NCBI GenBank assembly: GCA_014898425.1
Contig: RCSZ01000001.1
Coordinates: forward strand, 3,038,001-3,102,000
Length of the DNA stretch: 64,000 nt
Direction: 5' to 3'
Source of the DNA: Botryotinia globosa
Taxonomy: Eukaryota > Ascomycota > Leotiomycetes > Helotiales > Sclerotiniaceae
Under the pieces are notes generated by a model. That model worked only from the letters and a program-made list of their open reading frames with translations. It was not told where the DNA came from and searched no databases. This document shows, piece after piece, positions 58,852 to 64,000 of this stretch (within the stretch, counting starts at the first letter, position 1; the number at the start of each line of letters is the position of its first letter). Position numbers and translations under genes: made by a program.

Positions 58852-59739
58852 TTATGAACCCACAGCATGACTGAAAACCTTTGCAGCCAGCTGACTTAAT
58901 AGTCTTGCTTTATCACCTTGAGGAAGTTCCTATGCAGCACACATATTAGCATAGTTTCCTTTCATCCTCTCCCACGTTTAACACTCAATCTCAACTTACC
59001 TGGAAAACAGAATAAACGCTCTTTCCCTTAGCGTCTCTCACAGCACCCAACCTATTCCCTGCCACAGCTCCAGCCAACATTCCCGGGAAATTTGCAACAA
59101 TAAATCCCATAGCTCCTCCACTCAATCCACCCACCATACTCCAGAGCTTCCCGGTAGGGGAATTATTATTCTCTGCCATTCCCTCTTCTCTCAACATCTC
59201 CTCAAATACATCTCCAAATTGTGCGTCTTGAAATTTCTCTTCCTCCTCTGGGTTCTTCGCCTTCGACGAGAAGCCAAAACTAGACCATGGGAATCCACCA
59301 GGTCCAGCAGATGGATCGGGAATTTCTTCATCATCATCCATAGACGTGGAGGCTGTGGAGGCTCCAGAGCCAAATCCATGATATGTGCGGGCAGCGTCGT
59401 AATCGCGACGACGAGTGGGTTCCGAGAGGGTATAGTATGCGTCGTTGATTTGTTGGAATTTACGGGTTCTTTCCGCACGTTCTGGGGAGTCAGAGGCAAC
59501 CCGATCGGGGTGGGTTTTTAAAGCTGCTCTATTGAGTGACGAAGGTTAGTTGGTGTTCTGGAAAGAGGGGTAGGGAAGAAGTTTGTACTTTTTGTAGGCA
59601 TTGCGGATCTGTTGCTGGGTTGCAGTTGATGGTACGCCAAGAACGGCATCTAGCAAATAAAAACTATTAGCATGTTGGCTATCTCAATGGATGAGTGGAA
59701 TAGTCTGAAGGACTCACAATAATCGGAAGGCAATGTCAT
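58852..59739 (-). CDS. J-domain (Hsp40/DnaJ) co-chaperone
   Basis: Exons 59739-59718, 59649-59589, 59528-59000 and 58929-58852 give 229 aa. The 22-nt first exon encodes MTLPSDY; across the join the J-domain reads YYAVLGVPSTATQQQIRNAYKKAALKTHPDR, with the essential HPD at 34-36, then FQQINDAYYTLSEPTRRRDYD. Downstream are an acidic linker, FPWSSFGFSSK, and a Gly/Ala-rich hydrophobic stretch (GGLSGGAMGFIVANFPGMLAGAVAGNRLGAVRD). The C-terminal helix is ELPQGDKARLLSQLAAKVFSHAVGS. No zinc-finger or CTDI/II domain, so a class III J-protein that would stimulate an Hsp70. The hydrophobic middle may associate with membranes. Localisation not determined. Confidence 0.9.
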
Positions 59740-60623
59740 TCTTCCAGGTTCGAAAATGCTTATAGGATGCGGTACTTGAGAATAATCTAGGATTTCGTGT
59801 AGTATTAGACTTTTCAATAAGATATGGTAGTATGTAGAAAAGAGTTCTAGGTATGCACATTCGACCGGAAATTTGAATATGAGAGGTGGAAAGGACACCT
59901 CGAGCTTCAAGAAATGATAAGTGATCCATACCTCCAGCTGCAGGTGGATTCACTTGACTGAGGTGGCTGCTGCGTCATAGGTGTGGCGTAAGGAAATGTG
60001 GCACTGGTGGGCTGACATGTAAAAATCTTGGCATTGATACTCGCGTGCATGCAACCAACCAAATTTGGGCGAGAGCAATTGATCATTTGTATCGAAGAGC
60101 TGGAACATCAAGCTCTACATTTTCTTCTATGAAATGAGACAATATACTTCAAGTACGCTCCAAGTAATACACACACAAATGAGTTCTCATCTTAGCTGCA
60201 AAAAGAAGAGGCTTTGATCAAGTTTTCCCATAATCTTGCTATTATCATTTTCATTTTCTCTGGAGGAGAGGACTAGGGATTTTGTGTGGATGATATAAGC
60301 ATGAGGGGAGTTGTCCAAACAAAATCTTTATGTAGATGCTGTTGTTTCAAAGCAAGAGCAAGTCTAAAATCTCAAACTACTCATCGCGTCTACTTAGGTA
60401 ACTTTTAATCTGCCGCGTAAGGCTATCCATTGATAACGCCATCTTTTCAACGAGAGCGGGCCGAGAGAAAACCCTTTGGATACCCCACTTCGCATACTTT
60501 TCTTCCTCAATCTGCCCTCTACTGTATCTCACATACACTGTAGACTTGTAGTCCAACTTTCCAACTGTCATTGGTTCAGTCGATCCTCTATCCCGTGTTC
60601 GTCAGATTTTACAGCTTCTCAAA
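59740..60623. other. Divergent intergenic spacer DnaJ / homocysteine methyltransferase
   Basis: Carries both promoters. Minor open frame at 60377-60571 (minus) is unsupported. Confidence 0.5.
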
Positions 60624-61733
60624 ATGTCCCCTGGTTGTAAAATCCACCTCCTTGACGGAGGTCTTGGCACTACCCTCGGTGATTCCCACCAAGTACAATT
60701 CACAGAAAAGGAACCTCTATGGTCTTCTCAGCTACTCATTCCAACTCATCCCCATGGACCCAAAACACTCCTCGCTACTCAAAAGTCTTTTGTGGATGCT
60801 GGTGCTGATATCTTGTTAACTGCAACTTATCAAACGAGTTATGAGGGATTCAGAGGATCAGGATATGCTGTTCATTCACACTCATCTTCTAATTCGGGAA
60901 AAGAAGATGGAGATAAGGAGGAGGTAAATAGCATTATGAGAAGCGCTGTAGATATCGCTTCCGATGCATTTTCCACCCAAAAAGATTCAAATGGCAAAAT
61001 TGCACTAAGCCTTGGAGCATACGGTGCGATCATGACTCCGGGACAAGAATATACAGGGAAATACGATGATGACCATAAATCGAGCGAGCAATTGAGCTCA
61101 TGGCACCATGAGAGAATTTCGGTTTTCTCGAGAGATCCAAAATGCTGGGATAGAGTTGACTATGTGGCATTTGAAACCATCCCATTATTGAAGGAGATTG
61201 AGGGTGTAAGAAAATCCATGGGAGAAGTTGAAAACTCGAACAATGGAACGGCTGGAAGCAAGCCATTTTGGGTCACGTGTGTATTCCCTGGCGAAGGAAA
61301 TTGCTTACCCGGTGGAAGCTCTGTGCAACAAATTGTACAAGCAATGTTGGGCAACAAAGACGGTTCTCCAGTACCATTTGGAATCGGTCTGAATTGTACC
61401 AAAGTCGGAAAAGTTGAGTCCTTGATAGTGGAATTTGAGCAAGAGGTTAAGGCTTTAATCGAGAAAGGGGATATCAGTGAATTTCCATCTTTGGTAGTAT
61501 ATCCCGATGGAACGATCAAGGGAGAAGTCTACAATACCTCTACCAAAGCATGGGAAATTAGAGAGCCACCCGGAAAAGAAGATTTGCAGTGGGATGAAGC
61601 GGTTCTTGAGATTGTCAGAAGGGCAAGAGATAGGGGGTTATGGAAGGATATTATTGTTGGAGGTTGTTGCAAAACTACGCCCAGGGAGATCGGGAAACTA
61701 AGGGAGAGGATCGATCGACTTGATAAGGAATAA
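60624..61733 (+). CDS. Homocysteine S-methyltransferase (Mht1/Sam4-like)
   Basis: Intronless, 369 aa. Transfers a methyl group from S-methylmethionine or S-adenosylmethionine to homocysteine, making methionine. The fold is a Zn-dependent TIM barrel: HLLDGGLGTTLG at the N-terminus, VDAGADILLTATYQTSYEGF, ALSLGAYGAIMTPGQEYTGKY, VDYVAFETIPLLKE, PFWVTCVFP and the zinc cysteines Cys258 (GLNCTK) and Cys348-Cys349 (GGCCKTTP). The start at 60624 gives the usual short N-terminus. An alternate frame at 60571-60819 overlaps the start and is a shadow. An insert of charged, Ser-rich sequence at about residues 86-105 (HSSSNSGKEDGDKEE) is a common fungal variation. High confidence. Confidence 0.96.
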   Translation: MSPGCKIHLLDGGLGTTLGDSHQVQFTEKEPLWSSQLLIPTHPHGPKTLLATQKSFVDAGADILLTATYQTSYEGFRGSGYAVHSHSSSNSGKEDGDKEEVNSIMRSAVDIASDAFSTQKDSNGKIALSLGAYGAIMTPGQEYTGKYDDDHKSSEQLSSWHHERISVFSRDPKCWDRVDYVAFETIPLLKEIEGVRKSMGEVENSNNGTAGSKPFWVTCVFPGEGNCLPGGSSVQQIVQAMLGNKDGSPVPFGIGLNCTKVGKVESLIVEFEQEVKALIEKGDISEFPSLVVYPDGTIKGEVYNTSTKAWEIREPPGKEDLQWDEAVLEIVRRARDRGLWKDIIVGGCCKTTPREIGKLRERIDRLDKE

Positions 61734-62963
61734 TCAAATAAATGCAATGAGGACGAATCTTATACTCAATTTTCGAGAGAGCCGAGAATGTTTTGAAGAT
61801 GAGCCTGAATCTAGCTGTTTCAGAATCGAACTTGAATCTGGATCTCGTTAAAGCTTTTATTTTGGTTTTCATGTTCTTGCAATGATAACCTAAAACATAC
61901 CCCTTTTCGGCAATCTTCCGAGCCAATCAAAGACCTTCTCGTCAAGTCCTCTCGTCATCCAGCACGCAATATCAGCACCAGTATCTAGGTACTAGAAGTT
62001 TTCCCTTCGCTCGGAGGTATGGCACGTTTTCTTTTTTTGATTCCCATCAAGAGAAACCACTGTTTTTGTTTGACCTTACTTCTCTTCGGCATTTTCCGAT
62101 CTACTCTTTATCGCTCTCATCACCGCATTTCCTCAAAATCGCGATCTCCTCAAATTCAATCTCTAAGCTCTAGTCACCTTTGATTCGAATTGCCTCATGA
62201 CTACTTTTTGTCTTGTCTTCGCGGGAAACTTGATTTCTGACTCTCTCTTTACGAAGATAAAATCTCTCAAGACCATAACTACTCCATCCCTTTCTCCAAT
62301 TGTGACACTCTCGTCGTCGAATCTTCAGCCTGATTTTCCTACGATTCCTCTGAGGTTATCCTGGACCAGAGCGAATTGGATTGTTAAGTATCTTTCTTAA
62401 TTGAATTAATCAGGTCGCTTCTCTATGTTTTATCCGATACTTGATCTGTCAGTTTAAAGTTCTAAGCTAGAAAGACAAAAAGTAACCACTTCGACATTTG
62501 GTATTGTGCTAAATAAGATCGTGATAGTTGTCTATTGCGATGCTGTTCGCATCACATGTACAAGCTCAAATGGTGTCAGTAGATTCGACTTTGTAGTGGG
62601 ACCGTGAGAGTATTCAGGACTCAAGCACTATTTATTCTCGCATTTTTTCTACATCTTTGGATGATATTTTAAAATTCGACGAAAGTTAGCCTAGGCAGTT
62701 TCCTGTTCAATCCCTAAACTCAAAGTCTAGACAGTACAGCAATCGACTCTGAATAACTTGCAGGCACCTAGCATTTTGAATGGAGGTACCAATTTCTCTA
62801 TAATGTTATTTTTAATTTACACTTCTAAGCACGAGGTGTTTTGAATTTACAAGATTTGATTTGCTTTCAGTGAGCACTCAATTATGACACATCGAATAAT
62901 GAAAATTTAAGATCTATTAAAGCTTTGCCAGATTCGTTTCCTTTTCCGTAATAGTTATCAAGC
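61734..62963. other. Convergent intergenic spacer
   Basis: 1.2 kb without a supported gene. A 67-codon frame at 62197-62400 is followed by a weak donor but has no partner exon. Confidence 0.5.
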
Positions 62964-64000
62964 TTATACACTGATAGCAGGCGTCCTGACGAATACTTTT
63001 CCTCCCATCGTTTGCGGCTTTAAGTCCCCGTTCATGATTTGTCTGATCCTCCACTCACCCCACTCTCGTACGGTTTTCGACTGATCAGCCTCCTCTTTCG
63101 CCAAGGCTGGAATGCCGCTGCCCTTGAACCTTTTCATACTCCCATCGTTCTCGCACCGTACCAAATATGCTAAGCTCCTCCTGACATACATTCCCTGCTC
63201 ACCGGGAGGTGTTATAACTCTATGCAAAGCACTACATAACACACCGCCAGTACGCTCGACTAAAGTGTCGCCCAAATTGATCACTGCACAGCCCGGCTGT
63301 GGTTTTATGTATAACCAATTCTCATTCTTGTTTTCGACGCCTGCAGGGAGGATTTGAAGGCCGCCAACAACATTGAACAGCATGGTTATCAAACCGACGT
63401 CGGTATGACTCGCGAACGCAACACGGTGGTCAACAACGGGTTGGGGGCGTGTGTATACCATGCGAAGGGATGTATCTGAGCGCTTATCAATTGGGCAAGT
63501 AGAAGCTAGGGTTCCAGACGGGAGTCCAAGGTGATTGTCGAGGTGAGAAAATACAGCGCAGATTCCAGAGTGTGCACGGCGGAAAAAGGACTGGACTGAA
63601 GATCTGTTTTCAACGAATGGATAAGGATCGGGTTTTGGGTTTGTCTCAAGACCAAGTGCGTCGTCCTGGTTGACGTTGTAAATTTCAATGGCATCGAATT
63701 TGCCATCGCCAGTCTTCAAAGTTCCAACTGGTTTGTAGCTAATCAACATGTCAATTTATGTCTTTTCTTGCGAAGTCAAATTAAGCCATGCTTGTGTACT
63801 TACCCTCTGAGATCACGAGGAGGATCGCTAACGTATTTCATAAGCTCATTCTGCTCAAGATCAAAAGTGGCATTGCTAATCTTGAACATGGATTCAGCAT
63901 CTTTCAGAAGTGCCTCTCCTTCCTCCGAACCACGCAGGTTAAGCAAGAAAACACCATGCTCTCTACAAGAATCGAATAGCTTATCCGATTCAGAAGAGGA
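62964..64000 (-). CDS. 2-oxoglutarate/Fe(II)-dependent oxygenase, isopenicillin-N-synthase-like (5' end beyond right edge)
   Basis: Two exons visible: from the right edge to 63804, and 63738-62964 (65-bp intron). The N-terminal half (DIOX_N-like) shows SDKLFDSCREHGVFLLNL, FDLEQNELMKYVSDPPRDLRGYKPVG. The catalytic 2OG-FeII domain has the iron ligands in ASHTDVGLITMLFN (HxD) and in LCSALHRVITPPGEQ (His), with 2-oxoglutarate-binding Arg in YVRRSLAYLVR; GGLQIL and WLYIKPQPGCAVINLGDTLVERTGG are typical. Substrate is not predictable: family members oxidise hormones, toxin precursors, alkaloids and many metabolites. The first exon(s) and start are outside the window. Confidence 0.92.

Overview
This window is nuclear DNA of a filamentous ascomycete. 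Genes are split by short GT-AG introns (about 50-110 bp), many with CTAAC-type branch points, and they sit on both strands without operons. The gene set is typically fungal: a phytochrome hybrid kinase, a Pho80-type cyclin, a trehalose-synthase regulatory subunit, an Erv2 oxidase and a CSC1/RSN1 channel. Protein flavour and the AT-rich, CTAGGTA-studded intergenic DNA resemble Leotiomycetes (Sclerotinia/Botrytis relatives). That placement is an inference from memory; no database was searched. I read 20 intact or edge-truncated protein genes and 2 clear pseudogenes, and saw no rRNA, tRNA or CRISPR array. Exon joins were derived by hand from splice motifs, phase and family conservation.

Layout. 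1-3272 (-): fungal phytochrome histidine kinase, cut by the left edge. 5712-6808 (+): secreted Cys-rich protein with three C...CC...C units. 7414-8198 (+): BTB protein. 10108-10938 (-): CAP/PR-1-like surface protein. 11773-13111 (-) and 13806-14510 (+): a divergent pair, branched-chain aminotransferase and Erv2-type sulfhydryl oxidase. 15214-16197 (+): proteasome beta1. 18089-19565 (+): Pho80-like cyclin. 21496-22524 (-): histidine phosphatase. 24416-25456 (-): proteasome alpha7. 27801-28808 (+): unknown protein. 30739-34032 (-): Tsl1/Tps3-type trehalose complex subunit. 38962-40802 (-): Pch2/TRIP13 AAA+ ATPase. 42219-44927 (+): CSC1/RSN1 channel. 45317-49173 (+): large F-box protein. 50314-51856 (+): UbiA prenyltransferase pseudogene carrying a 512-bp TIR element. 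52853-54706 (-): URI/Bud27. 55521-56282 (+): ankyrin pseudogene. 57251-58094 (+): unknown protein with a hydrophobic helix. 58852-59739 (-): J-domain protein. 60624-61733 (+): homocysteine S-methyltransferase. 62964->64000 (-): 2-oxoglutarate/Fe(II) oxygenase.

Most genes are independent housekeeping functions: proteolysis (two 20S subunits, the F-box protein), protein folding (J-domain, URI, Erv2), amino-acid metabolism (BCAT, homocysteine methyltransferase), stress and osmotic physiology (trehalose complex, CSC1) and light or phosphate signalling (phytochrome, Pho80-like). No biosynthetic cluster or defence island is visible. The most notable observations are: a UbiA gene killed by a TA-flanked, mariner-like non-autonomous element plus two nonsense codons; a 15-nt micro-exon encoding the proteasome beta1 self-cleavage site; several genes with extremely short first coding exons; a 218-bp MITE-like element with 48-bp inverted repeats; a secreted triplicated Cys-motif protein; and a palindromic CCTAGG motif scattered through non-coding DNA.
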